Source of the DNA: JAIBJN01 sp963842305
GTDB taxonomy: Bacteria > Actinomycetota > Thermoleophilia > Gaiellales > Gaiellaceae
Direction: 5' to 3'
Assembly (NCBI GenBank): GCA_963842305.1
Contig: CAWJFW010000002.1
Span: forward strand, 558,001-622,000
DNA: 64,000 nucleotides
Positions 1 to 9,416 of this stretch are shown here, one piece after another. Position 1 is the first letter of the stretch, and each line of letters starts with the position of its first letter. The position numbers and the translations under genes were made by a program. A model generated the notes under the pieces. The model worked only from the letters and a program-made list of their open reading frames with translations. It was not told the DNA's origin and did no database searches.

Positions 1-445
1 CGCCCGAGGGATTGTTCGGCCGGCAGCAGAACGTGATCACCGGATCGTGGTCGCCCGTCTGGGCCCCCGCGATCTGCGCGGCGATGCGAAAGAGCGGATA
101 GGTCGGTTCGTCGGCGATCGCGACGCGGTCGCCCGGACCGGCGAACGTCCGCGCGCAGAGCAGGATGAGATCGTCGGCTCCGGCTCCGAGGACGACGTTT
201 TCGGGGTCGACACCGGCATAGCGCGCGACGGCCGGGGTCAGCTCGGTGTAGCCGCCATGCGGATAGTTCTGGACGTCTGCGAGCGCGGCCGCGAGCGCGC
301 CGGGACGGGAGGAGGGGAGGGGCCACGCCGGGACGTTCCCGTCGAAGCGCACGATCTCACTCGGGTCGAGGCCGAAACGGGCGGCGAGCTCATCGGTCGA
401 CGGGGCCCACGCGTACGCGGCGAAGTCGGAGGGGAGAGCTCTCAT
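1..445 (-). CDS. hisC: Histidinol-phosphate aminotransferase, N-terminal part (gene runs off the left edge)
   Basis: About 148 codons of a fold-type I PLP aminotransferase. HisC converts imidazole acetol phosphate to L-histidinol phosphate using glutamate as amino donor. Visible family features are the N-terminal substrate arm with a YPHGGYTEL-like segment (family pattern: NP.....YP), the ENVVLGAGADDLI cofactor-entry segment, and CRPNNPSG at the edge, the conserved NPNNPTG loop of this class. The PLP lysine lies outside the window. The ATG overlaps the hisD stop as ATGA, so the two are translationally coupled. It is the last visible gene of a leftward yerC-hisG-hisD-hisC operon. Confidence 0.9.
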   Translation of the reverse strand, partial: MRALPSDFAAYAWAPSTDELAARFGLDPSEIVRFDGNVPAWPLPSSRPGALAAALADVQNYPHGGYTELTPAVARYAGVDPENVVLGAGADDLILLCARTFAGPGDRVAIADEPTYPLFRIAAQIAGAQTGDHDPVITFCCRPNNPSG

Positions 446-1464
446 CGGCGCACTGCTTCCGCATGCTCCGGCATTCCCTCGATCGCCGCAAGCGCCTCCA
501 CGATCGGGCGAACACGTTCGAGGCCGGCGGGCGAGAGGCGCTGCACCGTCACCGGCTTCAAGAACGCCTCGAGGCCGAGCCCGCCGACCGCGCGGGCCCG
601 CCCGCCGGTTGGAAGGACATGGTTCGCCCCGGTCGCGTAGTCGCCGGCTGCGACCGGAGACCAGCGCCCGACGAACACCGCTCCGGCGTTGCGCACGCGG
701 GGTGCAAGCCGCTCCGCATCCTTGCCGAGGAGGACGAGATGCTCCGGCGCGAGCGCTTCCACGCGGGCGAGCGCGCCCTCGAGGTCGCCGTCGGCCTCCA
801 CGAGCCTGCAGACGGCGCCGGGGCCGTGCTCGCCCTGGGCGGCAAGCTCGAGTTCGGCCGCGGCCATGTCCGCCCCCTCGGAGACGAGGACGACCACCTC
901 GGACGGCCCGGCAGGGAGATCGACGGCGACGTCGCGGGAGACGAGCAGCTTCGCCTCGCTCACGAAAGCGTTTCCCGGGCCGACGATCTTGTCCACCGGC
1001 GCGATCGTCGCCGTCCCGTACGCGAGGGCGGCGATCGCCTGCGGCCCGCCCACGGCCCAGACCTCCGAGACGCCGAGCAGCTCGGCGGCTCGCGCGACGA
1101 TCCCCCCACCTTCGGGCGGCGTGACGACGGCTACGCGCTCCACCCCGGCGACCTGCGCCGGCACTGCGCACATGACGAGGGTCGACACGAGCCGGCGCGG
1201 CACGTAGATGCCCACGGATTCGAGCGGAGCCCAACGCCGCTCCAGGGCCACTCCGGGAACGATTTCGGCCGCCAGGTCGGCGGGGCGCTGCAGCTCGTGC
1301 CACCGCCGCACCGAGTCGGCGAGCGCGAGCAGCGCGTCGACGGGAATGTCGCCGGCGGGCTCCGCGCGGGCCGGCGCGACTCCGTCGAGGCGCTCGGACC
1401 AGTCGGCCAGCGCCGCATCGCCTCGTGCCCGGACGTCCGCGACGATCGTGGAGACGTCGCTCAT
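442..1464 (-). CDS. hisD: Histidinol dehydrogenase, short form
   Basis: Zinc- and NAD-dependent oxidation of L-histidinol to L-histidine, the last step of the pathway. The 340 residues match HisD across their length, and the catalytic set is present: Q210 and H213 (AAQGEHGPG), the E241-H242 pair (APEHLVLL), D275 (AAGDYATGANHV) and H334 near the C-terminus. The usual length is about 430. Roughly 35 N-terminal residues and some small loops are missing, and no upstream extension is possible because hisG ends here. ATGA overlaps couple it to hisG before and hisC after. It is probably a genuine compact enzyme, since every metal and base residue is kept. Confidence 0.93.
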   Translation of the reverse strand: MSDVSTIVADVRARGDAALADWSERLDGVAPARAEPAGDIPVDALLALADSVRRWHELQRPADLAAEIVPGVALERRWAPLESVGIYVPRRLVSTLVMCAVPAQVAGVERVAVVTPPEGGGIVARAAELLGVSEVWAVGGPQAIAALAYGTATIAPVDKIVGPGNAFVSEAKLLVSRDVAVDLPAGPSEVVVLVSEGADMAAAELELAAQGEHGPGAVCRLVEADGDLEGALARVEALAPEHLVLLGKDAERLAPRVRNAGAVFVGRWSPVAAGDYATGANHVLPTGGRARAVGGLGLEAFLKPVTVQRLSPAGLERVRPIVEALAAIEGMPEHAEAVRR

Positions 1465-2300
1465 GCCAGCATCCGCTCGACTGGAACGAGCAGTATCGAC
1501 GTCGCCCGCGCTGCTTCGAGACGGGGAAGCAGCCGCCAGACATCGGCGGCGGGAACGAGCGCGTGGACGGCAACCATGCCGGGCTCGGCGAGCGGGATCA
1601 CGCTCGGAGCAGTCGAGCCTGGAACGAGGGCGCAGATCTCTCCGAGCGCGTCCTCCGGTGCGTTCAGCATCAGGTAGCGGGACTCGCGCGCCAGGACGAC
1701 GCTTGCGAGGATCGGCCGGAGCCGGAGCGAGGCTTCGTCCGGCTCCTCGGCCGCGACGAGCACGGCCTCCGAGGCGAACAGCGCTCCGAGCGACCGGAGC
1801 CCGTTCGTCCGCAGGGTGTTGCCGCTCGATACCAGATCCACGATCGCGTCCGCGAGCCCGAGCCGCGGTGCGACCTCGACCGAGCCTGTCACGTCCACGA
1901 GCTCGACCGATACGCCCTGTTCCGCGAGAAGGCGCGAGGCGAGGCGGGGATAGACGGTCGCAACCCGAAGGCCGCGCAGATCCACGAGCTCGACGGCCGG
2001 CGATTCCTCGGGCACGGCCGCTTCCAGCGTGCAGCTCCCGAAGCCGAGGCGCAGGAGCTCACTGACCCGCGCGCCCCGCTCCTCGACGAGGTCGGCGCCG
2101 GTGATCCCGCAGTCCACGACACCGTCCTGGACGTACTCCGGGACGTCCGCCGCCCGCACGAGCAGTACCTCGACGGGCGCGTTCCGGCAGGGGAAGGCAA
2201 GGGCGCGCTCGCCGGGCTCCTCGGGCCCGAGGCCGGCGTCCTCGAGCAGGGCGATCGCGGGCTCGCGCAGGCGCCCCTTCGCCGGGAGCGCGATCCTCAG
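1461..2300 (-). CDS. hisG: ATP phosphoribosyltransferase, long form, apparent CTG start
   Basis: First committed step of histidine synthesis: ATP plus PRPP to phosphoribosyl-ATP. At about 279 residues it carries the catalytic domain and the C-terminal ACT-like regulatory domain of the long HisG form, the target of histidine feedback. Phosphate-loop elements are visible (DVTGSVE; DLVSSGNTLRTNGL). No ATG, GTG or TTG lies near the homology start. Reading the CTG at 2300-2298 as initiator gives MRIALPAKGRL, exactly the family N-terminus, and this CTG overlaps the yerC stop as CTGA. Longer starts would run through yerC in another frame and are rejected. A sequencing error in an original ATG cannot be excluded. 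Confidence 0.9.
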   Translation of the reverse strand: MRIALPAKGRLREPAIALLEDAGLGPEEPGERALAFPCRNAPVEVLLVRAADVPEYVQDGVVDCGITGADLVEERGARVSELLRLGFGSCTLEAAVPEESPAVELVDLRGLRVATVYPRLASRLLAEQGVSVELVDVTGSVEVAPRLGLADAIVDLVSSGNTLRTNGLRSLGALFASEAVLVAAEEPDEASLRLRPILASVVLARESRYLMLNAPEDALGEICALVPGSTAPSVIPLAEPGMVAVHALVPAADVWRLLPRLEAARATSILLVPVERMLA

Positions 2301-2608
2301 GCTGTCGGGGAGAGGAGCGCCCGGCGGTCGAGCGCCGTCCGGTAGCCGCCTTCGCCGTGGCGCAGCCAATGCGCGACCCGGGTCACCGTCGTGGTCGACG
2401 CGCCCGTTCGCCTGGCGATCTCCTGATACGGGAGGCCCTGGTCGAGCAGCTTGACGACCTCCCAGCGATGAGCCATGGCCTCGAGCTCGCTCAACGTGCA
2501 GAGGTCCCGGAGGAACCGCTCCACCTCCTCGGGGGCTTCCAGGCCCAGGATCGCCTCGAAGAGATCTTCCATCTCGGCCGTTCGCCATGGGTGTGATCGA
2601 TCCGCCAT
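2297..2608 (-). CDS. yerC: TrpR-family (YerC/HisR-like) transcriptional regulator
   Basis: A 103-residue all-helical DNA-binding protein of the YerC/YecD branch of the TrpR superfamily. The N-terminal part (LFEAILGLEAPEEVERFLRD) is the family dimerisation helix pair. Residues 60-82 form the helix-turn-helix (LPYQEIARRTGASTTTVTRV). In Firmicutes, YerC orthologues have been proposed as histidine-pathway regulators (HisR). Here the gene is first in the his operon and sits beside a palindrome shared with divergent hisA, so control of histidine genes is the simplest reading. Whether histidine is the co-repressor is inference. The start is the ATG at 2608. Confidence 0.85.
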   Translation of the reverse strand: MADRSHPWRTAEMEDLFEAILGLEAPEEVERFLRDLCTLSELEAMAHRWEVVKLLDQGLPYQEIARRTGASTTTVTRVAHWLRHGEGGYRTALDRRALLSPTA

Positions 2609-2618
2609 CGGGTGCCGT

Positions 2619-2638
2619 CATATTAGCATGTTAATATG
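2619..2638. promoter_or_regulatory. Palindromic operator between yerC-hisGDC and hisA
   Basis: A 20-bp AT-rich near-perfect palindrome, CATATTA-6-TAATATG, with 18 of 20 symmetric positions matching, set in very GC-rich DNA. Its arms provide a TAATAT -10-like element on each strand: 2632-2637 rightwards, ending 9 nt before the hisA ATG, and 2625-2620 leftwards, 11 nt before the yerC ATG. A bound dimer would cover both promoters. Proposed binding site of the adjacent YerC/HisR-like protein. Confidence 0.7.
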
Positions 2639-2646
2639 GCAGCGCA

Positions 2647-3360
2647 ATGTCAAAAGAGCAGCGCGACGGCTTCCAGCTGATCCCGGCGGTCGACGTGGCC
2701 GGCACGGAGGCGGTGCGTCTTCGGCAGGGAGAGTTCGACTCCGTCGTGGCCCGGGCGGGCGAGCCGGCGCGCCTCGTAGCGCGCTTCGCCGCGGCACGCC
2801 CGCCGCTCGTGCACGTGGTCGATCTCGACGGCGCGCGGTCCGGCCGGATTCGGCCCGGGCTCGTCGGTGAGCTCGCAGCCGCCGCGGCGCCGACGCCGGT
2901 CCAGGCTTCCGGTGGGATCCGATCCCCTGCCGACGCCCGGAAGCTCCTGGACGCCGGCGCCGCGCGCGTGGTCGTCGGGACGGCCGCCCTCGACTCTCCT
3001 GACAGCCTCGCGGAGCTCGCGGAGGCGTTCGGCGAGCGGCTCGTCGTCGCCATCGACGCCAGGGACGGACGCGTGGCCGTGGCGGGGTGGAGCCGCATGA
3101 CGGAGCTCTCCCCCGACGAGTTCGCCGAGCGCTGCGCCGAGGCGGGCGTGCGGCGGTTGCTCTGCACGGCGATCGACCGCGACGGAACCATGGCCGGCCC
3201 GGACCTCGAGCTTCTCGAGCGCGTGCGCGCCCGCTCGGCCCTCCCGGTCCTCGCCGCCGGCGGCATTCGCTCCGAGGGTGACGTCGACCAGCTCGCCGCC
3301 CTCGGCCTCGAAGGCGCGGTCGTAGGACGAGCGCTCCTGGAAGGGACGATCAGCCTCTAG
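2647..3360 (+). CDS. hisA: Phosphoribosylformimino-AICAR-phosphate isomerase
   Basis: (beta/alpha)8-barrel enzyme of histidine synthesis catalysing the Amadori rearrangement of ProFAR to PRFAR. The 237 residues include the opening IPAVDV with catalytic D16, the second catalytic Asp D137 in VAIDARDG, the phosphate-binding GGIRS repeats near residues 89 and 220, and TAIDRDGTMAGPD near 175. HisA is favoured over HisF by the QASGGIRSPADA and AIDARDGRVAVAGW segments. Whether it also does TrpF work, as actinobacterial PriA does, cannot be told here. The ATG lies 9 nt after the operator, so the transcript is probably leaderless. The 3' end overlaps the convergent ATP-grasp gene by 11 nt. Confidence 0.9.
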   Translation: MSKEQRDGFQLIPAVDVAGTEAVRLRQGEFDSVVARAGEPARLVARFAAARPPLVHVVDLDGARSGRIRPGLVGELAAAAAPTPVQASGGIRSPADARKLLDAGAARVVVGTAALDSPDSLAELAEAFGERLVVAIDARDGRVAVAGWSRMTELSPDEFAERCAEAGVRRLLCTAIDRDGTMAGPDLELLERVRARSALPVLAAGGIRSEGDVDQLAALGLEGAVVGRALLEGTISL

Positions 3361-4237
3361 CGTGACGGAGCGAGACCGCCGGGCTCTCGGCCGGCTCGGG
3401 AAGGAGCAGGGCGACGAGGACGGCCTCGAAGACATCGTGTCCGTCGAGGGAGTAGGCCGCCGTGAACTCGGGCGCGCCGTTGACCTCGAGCACGGCGAGG
3501 CTTCCGTCAGGGCGCGGGATCAGGTCGACGCCGGCGAGGTCGGCACCGGCTGCGGCCGCCGCGGCGACAGCCAGGTCGCGCTCGGCCTCCTCGGGCTTCA
3601 ACGGGCGCCGCACCGCTCCGAGGGCTACGTTCGTCCGCCATTCGCCCGGAGCGGCGACCCGCCGCACCGCGCCGACGACGCGCCCGCCCGCGACGAGGAG
3701 CCGGAGGTCGTATCCAGCCGGCGGGACGAGTTCCTGGATCAGCGCGCCCTGGCGCCGAAACCAGGCGGTCGTCCGGAGCTGCTTCAGCAACACTCCGAGC
3801 GCGTTCGGGTCATCGCAGCGAGTGACGTGCTCGCCCCGGCTTCCGAACCGCGGCTTGACCACGACCGGAAAGCGAAGGCGCGAAACGTCCCGCTTGCTCG
3901 AGGCGGCGCTCAGGTAAGCGGTCTCGGGATGCGGCAGCTCGGCCCGGGCGAGCCGCAGCGCAGTGACCAGCTTGTCGTGGCACGCCAGGATCGCCTCGGG
4001 GCCGTTCAGGACGGTGATCCCGCGGGCCTGCAGGCCGCGCAGCTTGGCGACGCCGGGCTCGGGCCCCTCGAGCGTCGGCCTCACGTCGAGGTAGGAGAGG
4101 ACGAGATCGCCGGTCGCTGCCCTTCGGGCTACCTCCGGAGGCGCGGCCACGACTGCCTCCAGTCCCATCCTGGCTCCGGCCGCGGCGAGGGCGGCGGTGA
4201 TGGGCGACTCGCGCCACGCGACGAGGAAGAGCCTCAT
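3350..4237 (-). CDS. RimK-like ATP-grasp ligase
   Basis: About 295 residues with a RimK/DdlA-type ATP-grasp fold, forming a carboxylate-amine bond through an acyl phosphate. Visible are FPVVVKPRFGSRGEHVTRC (glycine-rich ATP lid), LIQELVP, YDLRLLVAGGRVVGAVRR, and the metal-binding end LAVLEVNGAPEF (E..N). The first ~90 residues form the pre-ATP-grasp domain, with YLDVRPTL and LNGPEAILACHDKL. The start at ATG 4237 (MRLFLVAW) is chosen because homology begins there; upstream in-frame sequence is the antisense of the DUF3830 gene. Substrate unknown: glutamate ligation to a cofactor, a protein tail or a small peptide are all possible. Confidence 0.8.
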   Translation of the reverse strand: MRLFLVAWRESPITAALAAAGARMGLEAVVAAPPEVARRAATGDLVLSYLDVRPTLEGPEPGVAKLRGLQARGITVLNGPEAILACHDKLVTALRLARAELPHPETAYLSAASSKRDVSRLRFPVVVKPRFGSRGEHVTRCDDPNALGVLLKQLRTTAWFRRQGALIQELVPPAGYDLRLLVAGGRVVGAVRRVAAPGEWRTNVALGAVRRPLKPEEAERDLAVAAAAAAGADLAGVDLIPRPDGSLAVLEVNGAPEFTAAYSLDGHDVFEAVLVALLLPEPAESPAVSLRHARG

Positions 4238-4305
4238 GCCCCGATCCTGCGCGCGGAGTGCGTATCCACGCGGGGAAGATCTGGTGAGGAAGCGGTTTGT
4301 AGGGC

Positions 4306-4713
4306 CTAGGCCTCTTCGAAGAAGATCGGCTGTGCCCCTTCCCAGAGCACGACTCGGCCCAGCTCGGCCAGCTGCTCCCGACCCTCCACGATCGTCGCGA
4401 AATGGTTCCCGGCCAGCTGGCCCATCTTGCTCGCGAAGCACGTTGCGCCGTACGGGAAGAGGATCTCCACCTCCGACAGCCCACCCGGGTAGAGGAGGAG
4501 CTCGCCCGCCGCCGGGTAGCTGTTGGCGTTCTCGGGCCCGAGCCCGAGCTCGAGCTCGAACCCCATGGGCACCCATGCGGACTCGCCGCTCCAGCGGGCC
4601 TGGACGAGCTCGCTCCGAAGAGGGAGGAGGGTCCTCAGGGTCGCGACCGTGTTCGGCGCGCTTTCCTCGAGCTCTGCCACGAAGTGGAAGCTGCCGGCGG
4701 TGATCGTGAGCAC
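4306..4713 (-). CDS. DUF3830 family protein (cyclophilin-like fold)
   Basis: A 135-residue protein matching the DUF3830 pattern: a beta-rich N-terminus (AGSFHFVAELEESAPNTV), LLPLRSELVQARWSGESAWVP, and YPGGLSEVEILFPYGATCFASKMGQLAGNHFATI. Members adopt a cyclophilin-like barrel and have no established reaction. The GTG at 4713 is the family start. The gene lies just upstream of and co-directional with the ATP-grasp gene (68 nt gap), so the two may share a transcript. Function unknown. Confidence 0.75.
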   Translation of the reverse strand: MLTITAGSFHFVAELEESAPNTVATLRTLLPLRSELVQARWSGESAWVPMGFELELGLGPENANSYPAAGELLLYPGGLSEVEILFPYGATCFASKMGQLAGNHFATIVEGREQLAELGRVVLWEGAQPIFFEEA

Positions 4714-4741
4714 GGCCGAGACCTTACAGGCGTGCCTTCGT

Positions 4742-4770
4742 TTGACACGGTTGTGAGTGATTGCTAACTT
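4742..4770 (+). promoter_or_regulatory. Sigma70-type promoter for the MMPL gene
   Basis: Perfect TTGACA (4742-4747), a 17-nt spacer, then TAACTT (4765-4770). Transcription would start near 4777, downstream of the GTG at 4757, which favours the in-frame GTG at 4787 as the translation start. Confidence 0.65.
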
Positions 4771-4786
4771 CGCCGCCGAAACCGCC

Positions 4787-6976
4787 GTGCGCCTTTCGAC
4801 CGAATCTCTCGCACGTGCCTCAGCGCGCCATCCCTGGCGGGCCGTCGGCCTCTGGGCCGCAACGGTCGTCGCGTCCCTCGGCATCGTCGCGGTGCTGCTG
4901 GGCGACACGCTGACGACCGAAGGCGAGGTCACCTCGTCGACCGACTCGAAGCGGGCGGAAGAGCTCCTTGTCGAGCACTTCCCGCCGTCGCAGGAGGCCG
5001 CCGACCGGGCGACGAGCGAGGTCGTGGTCGTGAGCTTCCAGGGCGGGACCGTGGACCGCGACCGCATCCAGTCGCTCGCCGAGGAGCTCCGGCAGGCCGG
5101 GGCGGCGACCGTCGTCACTTCGGCCGACGAGGGCGAGGAGCGGCTCGACTCGGCGGACGGGAGCGCCACCGCCCTGCTCGTGGGGCTCGGTCGCAACGAG
5201 GACGGCCTTCCCGCCGTCGTCGAAGGGGTCCGGCGCCTCGACGAGGACCCGGAGGTGGAGGCCGCGATGACGGGAGAGCTCACGGTCGACGAGGACTTCT
5301 CGACGCTCTCCGAAGAGGACCTGCAGAACGGTGAGCTCTTCTTCGGCGCACCGGCCGCGCTGATCGTCCTGCTGCTCGTCTTCGGGGCAGTCGTCGCCGG
5401 AGTCATCCCGCTCGTGCTGGCACTCCTCTCCATCGCCGTTGCACTTGCGCTGACCGCCGTCGTCGGCCAGGGGTTCGAGCTCTCCGTCTTCGTGACGAAC
5501 ATGATCTTCGGAATGGGGCTCGCGCTCGGCATCGACTACTCGCTCTTCATCCTCAGTCGCTTTCGGGAGGAGCGTGCACAAGGGCGCGAGAAGGTGGACG
5601 CCATCGTCACCGCCGGGTCGACGGCGAGCCGGGCCGTGCTCTTCAGCGGCGCAGCGTTCGTCCTTGCGATGACCGGCCTCGAGCTCGTCCCGAACACGAT
5701 CATGCGCAGCCTGGCGACGGGGGCGATCCTCGTCGGCATCGTCTCGGTCGCCGCCGCGCTGACGCTCCTTCCGGCGGTTCTCAGCCTGCTCGGCGATCGC
5801 ATCGACTCGCTCCGGGTTCCGTACTTCGGCCGGGCCGCGTCGGCCGGCACGGAGAGCCGCTTCTGGGGCCGCATCGTGCGCGGGGTGATGCGGCGGCCGG
5901 TCGCGAGCCTCGTGGTGGCGGTCGGGCTCCTGCTCGCCGCGGCCATTCCCGTGCTCTCGCTCGAGAGCGGCACGGCGGGGATCAGCACCCTTCCCGACCG
6001 CTTCGAGTCGAAGCAGGGCTTCCTCCTGCTGAACCGCGAGTTCCCCGGCCAGACGACCGACCCGGTGCGGGTCGTAGTAGAAGGCGACTCGTCCTCGCCC
6101 GACGTCCGGGCGGCCGTGGAGCGGCTCCAGGCCGAGATCGGGCGCAGTGAGATCTTCGGAGATCCCGCGACGGAGACCAGCCCCGACGGGAGCCTTATCG
6201 TCCTGACGATGCCGGTGGCGGGGGACTCGGTGTCGGCGCCGGCGGTCGCCGCCGTCCGCGAGCTTCGAAGTGAAGTCGTTCCGGCGGCCCTCGCAGGCTC
6301 GGGTGCCCAGGGATTCGTCGGCGGTGCGACCGCCGAGGACATCGACTACTACGACGTCATGGATGCCTGGCTCCCGATCGTCTTTGTGTTCGTGCTGGGT
6401 CTCAGCTTCGTCCTACTGACGATCGCCTTCCGGTCGATCGTCGTCCCGGCGACCGCGATCGCCATGAACCTGCTCTCGGTGGGCGCCGCGTACGGCCTGC
6501 TCGTCCTCGTCTTCGTCGAAGGAGTCGGCAACGAGCTCTTCGGGTTCCAGCAGGTGGACACGGTCGAGGCGTGGGTCCCGCTCTTTCTCTTCGCCGTCCT
6601 CTTCGGCCTCTCGATGGACTACCAGGTGTTCCTGCTCAGCCGGATCCGCGAGCGGTACTCGCAGACCGGCGAGACGGACGAGGCGATCTCGTTCGGCGTC
6701 GGCTCGACCGCGCGCCTGATCACGGGCGCCGCGCTCATCATCATCGCCGTCTTCGCGGGCTTCGCACGAGGCGACCTCGTCATGTTCCAACAGATGGGCT
6801 TCGGCGTCGCCGTCGCGCTCCTGATCGACGCGACCATCATCCGCTCCGTCATCGTTCCGGCGACGATGACGCTGCTCGGACGCTGGAACTGGTACCTGCC
6901 GTCCTGGCTCTCCTGGCTGCCCGACGTCCGTGTCGAGGGCCACGAAGAGGAGCTTCGGCCGCGCCGCGCTACCTGA
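4787..6976 (+). CDS. MMPL/RND-superfamily membrane transporter
   Basis: About 729 residues, two repeats each with one N-terminal transmembrane helix, a large extracytoplasmic loop and five to six further helices. Typical signatures are GIDYSLFILSRFREE in the first half and the paralogous GLSMDYQVFLLSRIRERY in the second, both with the charged pair used for proton coupling in MMPL proteins. Actinobacterial relatives export lipids or hydrophobic compounds; the substrate here is unknown. The start at GTG 4787 is preferred over 4757 because the -35/-10 pair lies between them. It is paralogous to the protein at 34983-37205; both end in a WNWYLPSWL segment. Confidence 0.85.
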   Translation: MRLSTESLARASARHPWRAVGLWAATVVASLGIVAVLLGDTLTTEGEVTSSTDSKRAEELLVEHFPPSQEAADRATSEVVVVSFQGGTVDRDRIQSLAEELRQAGAATVVTSADEGEERLDSADGSATALLVGLGRNEDGLPAVVEGVRRLDEDPEVEAAMTGELTVDEDFSTLSEEDLQNGELFFGAPAALIVLLLVFGAVVAGVIPLVLALLSIAVALALTAVVGQGFELSVFVTNMIFGMGLALGIDYSLFILSRFREERAQGREKVDAIVTAGSTASRAVLFSGAAFVLAMTGLELVPNTIMRSLATGAILVGIVSVAAALTLLPAVLSLLGDRIDSLRVPYFGRAASAGTESRFWGRIVRGVMRRPVASLVVAVGLLLAAAIPVLSLESGTAGISTLPDRFESKQGFLLLNREFPGQTTDPVRVVVEGDSSSPDVRAAVERLQAEIGRSEIFGDPATETSPDGSLIVLTMPVAGDSVSAPAVAAVRELRSEVVPAALAGSGAQGFVGGATAEDIDYYDVMDAWLPIVFVFVLGLSFVLLTIAFRSIVVPATAIAMNLLSVGAAYGLLVLVFVEGVGNELFGFQQVDTVEAWVPLFLFAVLFGLSMDYQVFLLSRIRERYSQTGETDEAISFGVGSTARLITGAALIIIAVFAGFARGDLVMFQQMGFGVAVALLIDATIIRSVIVPATMTLLGRWNWYLPSWLSWLPDVRVEGHEEELRPRRAT

Positions 6977-7310
6977 CGATCGGTGCCGCCGCCCTTGCGC
7001 TCTGGGTCGCGGCGGCCTCGGGCGAGGTGCTGACGGGGATTCTCCCAGCCGTGGTCATCCTCGTCCTCGGCGTGGCCGACTACGCCCTCTGGACAGGACG
7101 GAACCGGCCCTGGCACGACTGGACGGTGATCCTGCTCCTGCTCCCCGCGATCCTCGCGGCCGTGTGGATCTGCGTCGGCGGGCTCGTCACGGGGGTCGAG
7201 CGCTCCGACGAGGCGCGGCTCCTCCTGGAGGTCGGCCCCGGAGTCGCGCTGACGGGCCTTCTCTGTACGTTGATCTCCTACCACGGGCGGCACCGCCCGT
7301 CGGCCGAGGG

Positions 7311-7314
<4 letters not shown>
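6973..7314 (+). CDS. Small three-helix membrane protein, apparent CTG start
   Basis: Up to 113 residues with three clear hydrophobic spans (about residues 2-35, 47-68 and 84-103) and a basic tail. No known family recognised. The reading frame opens at CTG 6973, which overlaps the MMPL stop as CTGA. The first standard start in frame is GTG 7027, which would cut into the first helix. Position and coupling suggest an accessory subunit of the MMPL exporter. The last 4 nt overlap the convergent copA end. Confidence 0.55.
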
Positions 7315-9385
<2,071 letters not shown>

Positions 9386-9396
9386 CTCGCTTCGGA

Positions 9397-9416
9397 GTAT
9401 ACCCGCTAGGGGTATA
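9397..9416. promoter_or_regulatory. CsoR-type copper operator
   Basis: Inverted repeat ATACCC-5-GGGTAT (9399-9415, inside a slightly longer symmetric GTATACCC/GGGTATA block), matching the operator pattern of CsoR copper-sensing repressors. It sits just upstream of copA and overlaps the stop region of the neighbouring phosphoesterase gene. No csoR gene is in the window. Confidence 0.65.

Noticed and set aside
1461..2621. 386-residue reading of hisG extending through yerC
   Set aside because: The extra N-terminus is a low-complexity Gly/Arg/Pro shadow of yerC in another frame and has no HisG homology.
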